From: JBFWIW01 sp050253535
Lineage (GTDB): Bacteria > Bacillota > Clostridia > Oscillospirales > Oscillospiraceae
Assembly: GCA_050253535.1 (NCBI GenBank)
Contig: JBFWIW010000063.1
Span: 1-16,474 of the forward strand
Reading direction: 5' to 3'
Length of the DNA: 16,474 nucleotides
Part shown: positions 5,512-12,858 of the stretch, piece after piece
Layout: the number at the start of each line of letters is the position of its first letter
Numbering within the stretch: position 1 is the first letter of the stretch
Program-made: the position numbers and the translations under genes
Notes under the pieces: generated by a model
Told to the model about the DNA's origin: nothing
Databases searched by the model: none
The model's input: only the letters and a program-made list of their open reading frames with translations

Positions 5512-6585
5512 TTACTGCGGCTTAAACTCTATCAGTTTTACCTCTCTTTTCACATTTTTCGAATGAAGCAAAAAGGGATTTAAATTAGTCCTAACATGCT
5601 CAATCAGCTCTTCCTTACCATTATGGAGCGAATATACCTTGACGCGGATTTGTTTTTTGCCGCGATAATAATATTCAAACCTGACTGCACTGTTAACAAG
5701 TAATCCGAGAAAACAGCAAACCTCTGATGCCCATTCATCCATGGTTTTGTAATCCATGCCCATAATATGGTGATGTTCTTTTGCATAATGGATTATAACT
5801 TCACTGCCGCAGAACTCAAGCCAAAGGTCATTTTGGGAATCTATAACGTAATAACCGTTCTGCTCATCTTTTTTGAGTTTTGACACGTCCAGAATGGAAG
5901 ACAGATTCGATAAAACCAGGGTTTCAATGTGCTCGAAATTCTCGCAGTCATCCGGTACCAAATCACTTGTTTTGCCTGACAGATTATCCATGATCCAATT
6001 ACCGTATTTTTCATAAAACGGCGTTATCATATCATGTGACTCGGCGGCTATGTCAAGCCCTCTATCGTCGTACAGATTCAACAGCATATTCAGCCTGGTA
6101 TCAAGAAGGTATACAAAAAATTCAAGTTCACGAAATCCTCCAAAATCAGCCTTTACTATCTCCTTGAAAAGCAATTCAATGTTTACCGGATTAGCTTGAA
6201 GGTCCCAATAACACCTGACCTCTTCCAAAAGTGCGTCAGGATCACCTTCCAGCGGTACTATTTCTGAATACCGCTCCTGCGGGGGAGGCAGGCGTGTTAA
6301 CTCGCAAAAGCGTCCGAGCAGCTTTTTCTCAGTATTGTCGCCATAGGGATATATGATCCAAAGTAATGTGTCAAACGTGCCGGGCGCGTTTTGGTAAACA
6401 GTAACCGCTCTGCGTACTGCTTCACGGAAATATATCCTGCTTAAGATTCTGAAGCTATAACAGAAAAAAGGGTCGCCGTCCCCGATTTCAAACCGAATCC
6501 CAACGGGGCAGTTATTGTAAACAGGAGAGTCAATTTTTTCAAGCCCAATTCGTTTAGACGTAACCTCTGTTCTCTCTTTAAGCAA
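5512..6585 (-). CDS. DUF3885-like two-part protein of unknown function
   Basis: This 357-aa protein probably starts at a TTG (6583-6585) behind GGGGGA at 7 nt spacing. The N-terminal ~200 residues carry features I associate with DUF3885: NCPVGIRFEIGDGD (25-38), a hydrophobic strand DTLLWIIYPYG, LYDDRGLDIAA (171-181) and FYEKYGNWIMDN (190-201). The remaining ~140 residues form a separate mixed segment (YYVIDSQNDLWLEFCG, then HYAKEHHHIMGMD and a strand-rich end) that I do not recognise. It has no signal peptide or membrane helix, so it is probably cytoplasmic. It is AT-richer than the genes to its right and sits next to repeats and a broken tRNA, so it may be part of acquired DNA. A role in toxin immunity is possible for such orphan proteins but unsupported here. 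Confidence 0.6.
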   Translation of the reverse strand: MLKERTEVTSKRIGLEKIDSPVYNNCPVGIRFEIGDGDPFFCYSFRILSRIYFREAVRRAVTVYQNAPGTFDTLLWIIYPYGDNTEKKLLGRFCELTRLPPPQERYSEIVPLEGDPDALLEEVRCYWDLQANPVNIELLFKEIVKADFGGFRELEFFVYLLDTRLNMLLNLYDDRGLDIAAESHDMITPFYEKYGNWIMDNLSGKTSDLVPDDCENFEHIETLVLSNLSSILDVSKLKKDEQNGYYVIDSQNDLWLEFCGSEVIIHYAKEHHHIMGMDYKTMDEWASEVCCFLGLLVNSAVRFEYYYRGKKQIRVKVYSLHNGKEELIEHVRTNLNPFLLHSKNVKREVKLIEFKPQ

Positions 6586-6641
6586 ATTTCAGTCCCCCAA
6601 ATTTAATCAACTGAATTTAGTATGCCAAATAACCACAAAAA

Positions 6642-6680
6642 CCAAAAGGTCTTGAACTTAAAAAGTTCAAGACCTTTTGG
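6642..6680 (-). terminator. Strong rho-independent terminator after the tRNA-Pro remnant
   Basis: A perfect 18-bp stem (6642-6659 with 6663-6680) has a 3-nt loop, followed on the minus strand by TTTTTG. It begins 6 bp after the CCA end of the tRNA remnant, the usual place for a tRNA terminator. It also insulates the TTG-start gene at 6585. Confidence 0.85.
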
Positions 6681-6686
6681 AAAATT

Positions 6687-6736
6687 TGGTCCGAGTGACA
6701 GGAGTTGAACCTTCGGCCTCCTGAACCCCATTCAAG
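6687..6736 (-). pseudogene. 3' half of tRNA-Pro(GGG), truncated
   Basis: The minus strand reads, 5' to 3': anticodon arm CTTGA-ATGGGGT-TCAGG with anticodon GGG, a variable region, T-arm loop TTCAACT, acceptor 3' strand CACTCGG, discriminator A and encoded CCA. The D-arm and acceptor 5' strand expected upstream (6737 onward) are absent and unrelated sequence follows. The T-stem also has an A-G mismatch (GAAGG against CCTGT). It cannot fold as a tRNA. Because the break falls in the anticodon arm, a usual crossover point for tRNA-targeting integrases, it may be an attachment-site remnant; a mis-joined assembly would look the same. Confidence 0.7.
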
Positions 6737-6865
6737 AGGTCCCGGCACCCGTCAGCCTGCTCCGTCAAAATCCCCCCCTGCGGCGAAGATGCAGGCGCTA
6801 CCGCCGGCAAATAAGCGCTGTCCGCGAATCAAATTCCGATATGGACAATGCGCCCGGGCCAAACG

Positions 6866-7456
6866 CTATCCCCGCTCCGCGAGAGCGGAAAACAGCGTTA
6901 GCGCCGCCGGGATTATGCCGTCGTTGAATACGTACGCTTCCGTGTGGAGCTGCGGGGAGTCCTTCCCCGCGCCGATGCCCACAATGACGGCCTTTGCGTC
7001 GGACCCGTAATACCCGAAGTCCTCCGACCAGCGGAATGGCTCCTGCAAATGGACACAGGAAAGCCCGTTTTCTGGGCAGATTTTTTCCAATTGCTCAAGC
7101 GCGGCGTCATCGTTGACGGTGGCCGGGAAAACATCGCAGAAGGAAAATGACACCTCCACTCCGCCGCTTGCAGCTTCGGCACGGGCCTTTTCCTCTGTGG
7201 ACATGATGAGCTTAGCCATGTCCGCTTCGCGCCACGCCCGCAGCGTCAGCCAGACCTCGGCGCTTCCGGCGGCTGAGCCGAACGCTTTTGCACCGATTTC
7301 CGCGCCGATCAGGGTCGCCATAGTCAGTCCGCCGTACCGGGCGCTGTCGGTGAGCTCCGGCAGGGCGGAAATAAGGCGGGCGGCGGCAAACCCGGGATTG
7401 CGCCCGTTTTCCGGATAGGCGGCGTGGGACGGCGCGCCTTTAAATGATACGGTCAT
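6866..7456 (-). CDS. M20-family amidohydrolase/peptidase, C-terminal fragment
   Basis: About 196 codons reach from the N gap to a TAG stop at 6866. The start of the visible part, TVSFKGAPSHAAYPENGRNP, is the dimerisation-domain entry of M20D-type amidohydrolases (AbgB-like). The C-terminal metal-binding region is also present: SEDFGYYG, then VGIGAG and LHTEAYVFND, with the ligand histidine. The N-terminal catalytic half (first His-x-Asp and Glu-Glu ligands) is missing because it falls in the unsequenced gap. Such enzymes hydrolyse N-acyl amino acids or small peptides; the substrate is unknown. The Met at 7454-7456 is internal, not a start. The region is clearly richer in GC than its left neighbours. 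The 6737-6865 downstream stretch holds no further gene. Confidence 0.8.
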   Translation of the reverse strand: MTVSFKGAPSHAAYPENGRNPGFAAARLISALPELTDSARYGGLTMATLIGAEIGAKAFGSAAGSAEVWLTLRAWREADMAKLIMSTEEKARAEAASGGVEVSFSFCDVFPATVNDDAALEQLEKICPENGLSCVHLQEPFRWSEDFGYYGSDAKAVIVGIGAGKDSPQLHTEAYVFNDGIIPAALTLFSALAERG

Positions 7457-7556
7457 NNNNNNNNNNNNNNNNNNNNNNNNNNNNNNNNNNNNNNNNNNNN
7501 NNNNNNNNNNNNNNNNNNNNNNNNNNNNNNNNNNNNNNNNNNNNNNNNNNNNNNNN
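7457..7556. other. Assembly gap (100 N)
   Basis: Exactly 100 N is a conventional placeholder for a gap of unknown size. The missing N-terminal half of the M20 protein (roughly 170 codons), plus the end of the VOC gene, would need well over 500 bp, so the true gap is probably larger than shown. Any reading frame that crosses it is artificial. Confidence 0.95.
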
Positions 7557-7984
7557 TCCACAATGTTGCCCTCCGGGTCCGTCGCGTATACGAAGGTCGC
7601 CCTGCGGCCATCCTCATAATCCGCGCGGACGAGCTCGCCGACCGTGCCGCCGCCCGCTTTCAGCACCTTTTCGAGCGTCCGGGCCACGTCGTCCACCTCA
7701 AAGGCTATATGCGCTATGCCGGGTTCGTTTATCCGGTGCGCCTGCCCGGCGCACATTTGGTCATAAGAGAAGATTTCGAGCGTGGGATGATCCTCGCCAT
7801 ATCCGGGCAGACACAGATGCTCGCCCGCGATATGCGCCCCGGTGAGTCCGGTCATACTGTCGAGCCACTGCCCGCGCAGATCGCGTTTTTCTCCGATGCT
7901 CCGGCACCCAAAAACCTCTTTATAAAAATTTATAAGCCTTTCGCAGTCTTTCGCGATTATATTCGTGTGCACATAGCGTATCAT
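7557..7984 (-). CDS. VOC-family (glyoxalase/lactoylglutathione lyase-like) protein, 3' end in gap
   Basis: The first 142 codons of a vicinal-oxygen-chelate protein are visible. It has two beta-alpha-beta-beta-beta modules, with metal ligands expected at H6 (VHTNI), E70 (TLEIFSY) and H92 (GIAHIAFEV). The last ligand, the Glu that usually follows DPEGNIV, is cut by the gap, but the two bases left of that codon are GA, consistent with Glu. The substrate is not predictable: a glyoxalase, epimerase, dioxygenase or resistance role is possible. The ATG at 7982-7984 follows GGGAGGGG. It would be transcribed before the M20 gene if the gap hides nothing else. Confidence 0.85.
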
Positions 7985-8292
7985 AGCTACGCCCCTCCCA
8001 AAAATGATTATATCAGCGAAACTGTTATCTCTTTTATTAATCCATTCATTTAATAAATAGTCAACTAAAACTTTAAATTACCGATATTAATTATTGAAAC
8101 CGAACGCCCTGCGGCTGCAAAGGAGGCGATTGTCAGATGTCCGCGGCGGGTTTTATTCTCCGATCATGCGAAAATACAAATAATTTACCTGCATTATTTT
8201 TGTGATTTCCAGATCGCGTCGAAGATGATATACTATGATAGCAAGAACCGTAACGGGCAGACTCAACACGATATGTACATACGGAGGAGTAT
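7985..8292. other. Divergent intergenic region
   Basis: Besides the VOC promoter, an AT-rich stretch (8020-8095) and a possible plus-strand -10 (TATACT, about 8230) ahead of the CBS gene are visible. A 22-codon frame at 8137-8205 behind a perfect AAAGGAGG (8119-8126) could be a leader peptide or the dead start of a lost gene; the peptide is not recognisable. Confidence 0.35.
8007..8015 (-). promoter_or_regulatory. Extended -10 promoter of the VOC gene
   Basis: The minus strand reads TGATATAAT: the TG extension plus a perfect -10, 22 bp upstream of the start codon. There is no convincing -35 at standard spacing. The start point would fall next to the ribosome site and give a very short leader. 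Confidence 0.45.
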
Positions 8293-8703
8293 ATGAATAT
8301 AGCTTTTTTTCTGGTACCCAAACAGGATGTTGTTTTTCTGTATGATGATGCAACATTAAAACAGGGGCTCGACAAAATACGGCGCTACGGTTTTTCAGCC
8401 GTCCCCGTAATAACAAGGAAAAACGAATACATTGGGACAGTCAGCGAGGGCGACTTTTTATGGTATCTATTTGACGGCTGCGAAATGAAGGACAGTACAA
8501 AGCCTATTGACGGCACCTTAGTCCGCGACATTTTGAGCACCGACAGAAATCCGTCGGTAAAGATAACCTCGTCTATCGAGGAACTATTTATGAGCATTCT
8601 CAATCAGAATTTCATCCCCGTCGTCGACGACCGCAACCTGTTCGTCGGGATAGTCACCCGTAAGGACATTATGAAGCACCTGTGCAGAACCGTTGTCCGG
8701 TAA
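8293..8703 (+). CDS. Two-CBS-domain protein
   Basis: This 136-aa protein consists of a tandem pair of CBS domains (a Bateman module) and nothing else. The first covers about 12-60 (LYDDATLKQGLDKIRRYGFS, AVPVI, YIGTVSEGDFLWYL) and the second about 78-131 (VRDIL, PSVKITSSIEELF, FIPVVDD, FVGIVTRKDIMKHL). Such pairs bind adenosine nucleotides or c-di-AMP; stand-alone versions such as DarB/CbpB of Firmicutes act as ligand-dependent partners of other enzymes. No residue seen here decides the ligand. The ATG follows GGAGGAG at 5 nt. It is a single-gene unit that converges on the protease gene, with a shared terminator. Confidence 0.85.
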   Translation: MNIAFFLVPKQDVVFLYDDATLKQGLDKIRRYGFSAVPVITRKNEYIGTVSEGDFLWYLFDGCEMKDSTKPIDGTLVRDILSTDRNPSVKITSSIEELFMSILNQNFIPVVDDRNLFVGIVTRKDIMKHLCRTVVR

Positions 8704-8724
8704 AACAATTAATGAAAACAGTAC

Positions 8725-8754
8725 AGAAATCCCCCGCCGAGGCGGGGGATTTCT
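8725..8754. terminator. Shared bidirectional terminator
   Basis: A very stable perfect stem (8725-8738 with 8741-8754) has a GC core and A/T-rich base. It lies 22 bp after the CBS stop and 35 bp after the protease stop on the other strand. The T tracts on both sides are modest (ATTTCTG in each direction). Confidence 0.75.
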
Positions 8755-8788
8755 GCACATCCGAAACCGATCAAAAACACTTTGGGAT

Positions 8789-10693
8789 TTAATACCAGGC
8801 AATAACACATAAGCATAGTACGTCATTATAAACTATCGGGCCAAAATAGACCTCCATGCCGTAATCATCGTTGGCATACACCGCCATCGTAAAATCGCTG
8901 CCATTGGTGAAATCACGCGAATAATAAAATCCTTCCTTCTCCAACAGATCAATATAGCCATATATCGTGTCATAAGCTCCCAGATCAAGGTCATCAATCG
9001 CATAATAATATAATGCAAACTCAGAGGAATTAGCGGTATATACGTCGTATAACGACGTCCCTGTAAAATACCCGTAATCCGGCACCGGGTAAAACCCCTC
9101 ATAATATGCTTCTCCGGCATCCACGTTAACCACGACCTTGGTTGAGGCCAACACTTCACCCGTTTCGCCGTCAACCACACTGACAGAAATATATGTGGTT
9201 CCCTCCGACAAAGCGCAGAACGTTAAAGACAGCGATTTCCCATCGTCGGACCATTCTCCCGACGAGTACGAAACAACATTCTGATTGCCGATATTGTATA
9301 CGATATTGTATGGGAAATGCCCGCTTGCATTGTGCGTAAATACAATATCGGCGCTGTCCCCGACCTCCAGCGTCACCGAAGTTTCCGACGCGCTCAGCTT
9401 CAGAGACTTTTTTTCCGCCTCCGCGGCCTCGTCGAGTGCTGAAAGCGGAGCATAGCTATCGTCACTGTAAGATGAGATAACCTCAATGGGCAGTGCCAGG
9501 TTCAGATTCTGCCCATCCACAAAGGACGCGGAGGTTATCCCGATCACCTCGCCGTATTTGTTTATCAGCGCGCCGCCGCTGCTGCCGTGGGATATTGCCG
9601 CGCTGGTCTGGATGTAAGTGACCCCGTCCAAATCCCTTGCGGGGTTGGAAATCAGCCCCTGCGAGATCGTATTCTGCAGACCGAGGGGATTTCCTATGGC
9701 CCAGACCGTGGCCCCGCCAACGGCGGTCGATGCTTCGCCTATGTCCAGAAATGAAAAACCGGAACCGTCGATTTTAAGAACCGCCCAGTCCTCGCTAATG
9801 CTGTAATCGTATACGCCGAGCACGTCGAATACCTCGCCCGTGTCGGACGTGGTTATTTTCGCCGAAGAAGCGCCTTCGATCACATGGTAGTTGGTCACGG
9901 CTTTTCCCGCCTTTGAGATAATAAAGCCGCTTCCTGAGGCGTATGCCTCGCCATTTTCGTCGTAGACCTCGATAAAGAATACCGCCGGGCTGCACTGCGC
10001 GAAGATCTGCTCCGCCGTAAGTTCCGGCTTTGAGTTATCAACCTTGAGCGTAATATCCTTTCGCAGCGATTCGTCCGCCATGCGTGAAACTATTGCGGAA
10101 GCCTCGGCGCGGGTTATGGTGCTCTCTGGATTAAAGGCTCCGCTGTCGTCTCCGGTGAGTATCCCGGCCCGGTACAGCTTGTAGACGGCGGCACTGTCCG
10201 TGTCCGGAATCGCGCTGTCCTCCACCGTGCTTATATTGCTCAAAGCCCCGTCCGGCAGGGCGGAGGCAAAGATGGTGGCAAACTGCAGACGCGTAGCCGC
10301 CGCCGTATAGCTTGAAAACTGCCCATAGCTGATTATCCCGTTATTTGCGGCATAATCCACATATATTTGATACCAGGGACTGGTCTGTGTGAAGCTCTCA
10401 ATCCCTGTCGTATATATCCTGTGGATCCTTGCCGCCATAGTAATCGCTTCCGCCACCGTGACATTTCCGGCAGGGTTGAACTGGCTGCCGCTGCTGCCCT
10501 TCATCAGCCCCATAGCAAACGCCGACTCCACGCTCCCCGCATACCACGCGTCGGAACTCACATCCGAAAACTGCCCCTCGGCATATGTATTTACCTCTTT
10601 GAAGTTACCCAAGTCCCCTGCCGCGGCGGCAGCAGGCGCGAAACCGATTAAAAAAACGAACACAAGGCAAATAGATATTATCCTCTTATACAT
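8789..10693 (-). CDS. Secreted SLH-anchored trypsin-like (HtrA/S1C-type) protease, paralogue 1
   Basis: This is a 634-aa exported protein. It has a signal peptide (about 1-25, hydrophobic core ICLVFVFLIGF, then APAAAAAG) and three SLH repeats (about 42-91, 107-148, 163-206; the third has the typical ITRAEAS) that would hold it on the cell wall. A chymotrypsin-fold protease domain (about 228-405) has the triad His270 (TNYHVIEG), Asp302 (SEDWAVLKID) and Ser372 (GSSGGAL). Unlike DegP/HtrA there is no PDZ domain: an Ig-like domain (about 430-525) and a ~105-aa C-terminal module starting YYEGFYPVPDYG (530-541) follow. The ATG follows GGGGAT. Paralogue 2 ends 71 bp upstream, with only a weak hairpin (10728-10743) between them, so co-transcription is likely. 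The targets are unknown. Confidence 0.88.
   Translation of the reverse strand: MYKRIISICLVFVFLIGFAPAAAAAGDLGNFKEVNTYAEGQFSDVSSDAWYAGSVESAFAMGLMKGSSGSQFNPAGNVTVAEAITMAARIHRIYTTGIESFTQTSPWYQIYVDYAANNGIISYGQFSSYTAAATRLQFATIFASALPDGALSNISTVEDSAIPDTDSAAVYKLYRAGILTGDDSGAFNPESTITRAEASAIVSRMADESLRKDITLKVDNSKPELTAEQIFAQCSPAVFFIEVYDENGEAYASGSGFIISKAGKAVTNYHVIEGASSAKITTSDTGEVFDVLGVYDYSISEDWAVLKIDGSGFSFLDIGEASTAVGGATVWAIGNPLGLQNTISQGLISNPARDLDGVTYIQTSAAISHGSSGGALINKYGEVIGITSASFVDGQNLNLALPIEVISSYSDDSYAPLSALDEAAEAEKKSLKLSASETSVTLEVGDSADIVFTHNASGHFPYNIVYNIGNQNVVSYSSGEWSDDGKSLSLTFCALSEGTTYISVSVVDGETGEVLASTKVVVNVDAGEAYYEGFYPVPDYGYFTGTSLYDVYTANSSEFALYYYAIDDLDLGAYDTIYGYIDLLEKEGFYYSRDFTNGSDFTMAVYANDDYGMEVYFGPIVYNDVLCLCVIAWY
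9525..9678. repeat. Near-identical paralogue block, copy A
   Basis: This 154-bp block matches 11477-11630 with only 5 differences. It encodes the protease segment around the GSSGG serine. The sequences outside it, especially the Ig-like and C-terminal regions, are much more divergent. Confidence 0.8.
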
Positions 10694-10764
10694 ACTGAAT
10701 CCCCGGCTTTCTCAATATTTCAGCCTGAAAACGACGACGTTTTGTGCATACTGCCTTTTTGTCT

Positions 10765-12648
10765 CTAATTCCATTTAATCTTCACAAAAACACATTTGAT
10801 ATTATTATAATATTCCCTGCCGAAATAAACTCTGGCATTGTAGTAATTGTGGCTGTATACTTCTATAGTTTCATCCTGATCGCTGACGTAATCGAAGTAA
10901 TATGCAAAATCGCACAGCTTAAGAAGTTTTTTATATCCGTCCAAGGTCTCATCATAGTCGGTCGTCAGATCGCTGGCTTTATAATAGTACGTATAGGCGG
11001 ATTCACTTCTGTTGTAATATTCATAAAATGCCTGAACACCGGCATATGCGCCGTAATCCGGCACCGGATAGAAGTTCTCATAATAGACGTCACCCAAAGA
11101 CACCGTAACGGTTACAGTGGTCGAAGCAACAAGCTCGTCGGAGCCGCTGTAATAGATCCTGATCAGAATATGCGCCGTACCTTCGGCCAGTGCATATATT
11201 GTAAGCGGTATCGTCTTTCCGTCATCGTCCCAATCTTCAGTAGTCCATGAGACGATCGAAGGCTGGTCGGTGGTGAACTTCAGATAAACATTACCGCTTT
11301 TTGTATTCTGCGTAATGTTTATCGTAGCCTGATCTCCCCAGGACATTGAAACTTCCTGCGGATTCGCTATTAAAATTTTTGACGCGACTGTCGAAAATGA
11401 AATATATTTTGCAGTACCCGTAACTGCAACCTTCTCTATCGGCACGGCGAGATTCAGATTCTGGCCGTCAACGAATGACGCGGAGGTTATCCCGATCACC
11501 TCGCCGTATTTGTTTATGAGCGCGCCGCCGCTGCTGCCGTTGGATATCGCCGCGCTGGTCTGGATGTAAGCGACCCCGTCCAAATCCCTTGCGGGGTTGG
11601 AAATCAGCCCCTGTGAGATCGTATTCTGCAGGCCCAGGGGATTTCCTATGGCATAGACAGTAGCTCCGCCCACGACGGCCGAGGCGTCGCCGATGTCCAG
11701 ATAATCAAAGCCGGAGCCATCGATCTTCAGTACCGCCCAGTCTTCATCCACATTGTAATTCAGAACCCCAAGAACTTCGTAAACTTCGTTTGTATCCGAA
11801 GTGAGAATATAGGCGGAATACGCGCTCTCTATAACGTGGTAATTCGTGACGGCTATTCCGTCGTCGGAAATGAAGAATCCGCTGCCGCTGGCAAACGCGT
11901 CGTCATTTTTGTCATAGACCTCGATATAGAACACCGCCGGGGCGCACTGTGCGTAAACCTGCTCCGCCGTCAGTTCCGTTTTACCCGATGCCTTAAGCGT
12001 TATAACCTTCCTGAGCGTCTCATCCGCCATACGCGCGACTATGGTTGATGCCTCGGCGCGGGTTATCGTGCTGTCCGGCTTAAAAGCGCCGGTGCTGTCA
12101 CTCCCCGTGAGAATGCCGGCGCGGTACAGCTTATAGACCGAAGAACTGTTGGTGTCCGGTATCACGCCGCTCTCCACGGTGTTTATCGCCGATAGGGCCT
12201 CGTCCGGCAGGGCCGCGGCGAAAATGGCCGCAAACTGCAGGCGCGAAGCCGCCGCCGTGTAGCTTGAGAACTGCCCGTCGGCGATTATACCGTTCTCTGT
12301 GGCGTAGTCGACATAGTCCTGATACCATGGACTGCTCTGCACGAAGCTCTCCGTCCCGGTCGTATAGATGCTGTGCAGCCTTGCCGCCATAGTAACGGCC
12401 TCCGCCACCGTGACATTACCGTCAGGGCTGAATGCCGTGGTACTGCTGCCCTTCATAAGGCCCAGTTCATATGCCGACGCCACGTTCTCCGCGTACCAAG
12501 CGCCCGTGGCCACATCGGAAAACTGCCCCTGGGCGTATGTATTGACCTCTTTGAAATTATCAAGGCTTCCGCCGGCGGCATATGCCGCCGGGGTAATGGT
12601 GATCAGAAAAACAAGCGTTAGGAAAAATGAAATAAATCGCTTCTGCAT
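10765..12648 (-). CDS. Secreted SLH-anchored trypsin-like (HtrA/S1C-type) protease, paralogue 2
   Basis: This is a 627-aa paralogue of the next gene with the same order: signal peptide (1-24), three SLH repeats, protease domain with His271, Asp303 and Ser373, an Ig-like domain (about 425-520) and the C-terminal module starting YYENFYPVPDYG (522-533). The start is placed at the ATG 12646-12648, behind GATGGGG; an in-frame ATG at 12675 adds MARKLRWGN but has no ribosome site. The N-terminal and protease parts are strongly alike between the two proteins, while the end differs and keeps mainly aromatic and turn residues. A good promoter lies directly upstream (12690-12718), so this is the first gene of the pair. 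It probably acts in envelope protein quality control or in processing surface proteins. Confidence 0.88.
   Translation of the reverse strand: MQKRFISFFLTLVFLITITPAAYAAGGSLDNFKEVNTYAQGQFSDVATGAWYAENVASAYELGLMKGSSTTAFSPDGNVTVAEAVTMAARLHSIYTTGTESFVQSSPWYQDYVDYATENGIIADGQFSSYTAAASRLQFAAIFAAALPDEALSAINTVESGVIPDTNSSSVYKLYRAGILTGSDSTGAFKPDSTITRAEASTIVARMADETLRKVITLKASGKTELTAEQVYAQCAPAVFYIEVYDKNDDAFASGSGFFISDDGIAVTNYHVIESAYSAYILTSDTNEVYEVLGVLNYNVDEDWAVLKIDGSGFDYLDIGDASAVVGGATVYAIGNPLGLQNTISQGLISNPARDLDGVAYIQTSAAISNGSSGGALINKYGEVIGITSASFVDGQNLNLAVPIEKVAVTGTAKYISFSTVASKILIANPQEVSMSWGDQATINITQNTKSGNVYLKFTTDQPSIVSWTTEDWDDDGKTIPLTIYALAEGTAHILIRIYYSGSDELVASTTVTVTVSLGDVYYENFYPVPDYGAYAGVQAFYEYYNRSESAYTYYYKASDLTTDYDETLDGYKKLLKLCDFAYYFDYVSDQDETIEVYSHNYYNARVYFGREYYNNIKCVFVKIKWN
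11477..11630. repeat. Near-identical paralogue block, copy B
   Basis: Partner of 9525-9678 (149 of 154 positions equal, no gaps). It lies over the protease active-site serine. Confidence 0.8.
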
Positions 12649-12689
12649 GTTACCCCATCTCAACTTTCTTGCCATATAGGCTTAAAAAC

Positions 12690-12718
12690 ATCATAACATT
12701 ATTTGTATAAATGTTCAA
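12690..12718 (-). promoter_or_regulatory. Promoter of the SLH-protease pair
   Basis: The minus strand has -35 TTGAAC (12713-12718), a 17-bp spacer and -10 TATGAT (12690-12695) with a TG extension. It lies about 42 bp upstream of the preferred ATG at 12648 and near the alternative ATG at 12675, which also argues for the downstream start. Confidence 0.7.
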
Positions 12719-12802
12719 TATTTGGTTTACGATCCATATCACAATTTATTAGTAATTCCCGGACTTCATAACTGATTTTCGCTCACCTCCGTTCAGCTAA
12801 AC

Positions 12803-12844
12803 AAGCATGGCCCCGGCAGCGCTTGCGCTGCCGGGGCCATGCTT
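12803..12844 (-). terminator. Terminator of the TetR-MMPL operon
   Basis: A perfect 18-bp GC-rich stem (12803-12820 with 12827-12844) has a 6-nt loop that can itself close by two pairs. It starts 15 bp after the MMPL stop. The minus-strand tail is TGTTTAG, a weak T run, but the stem is very stable. Confidence 0.75.
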
Positions 12845-12858
12845 CATATAATCTCCGG

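Noticed and set aside
6687..6736. Functional tRNA-Pro
   Set aside because: The 5' acceptor strand and D-arm are absent and the T-stem has a mismatch.
6866..7984. One long protein combining VOC and M20 domains
   Set aside because: The frame crosses 100 N of unknown sequence; the two parts are fragments of separate, differently placed family domains.
10728..10743. Terminator between the two protease genes
   Set aside because: Only a 6-bp stem (AAAACG/CGTTTT) with no T run after it; too weak to separate the transcripts with confidence.
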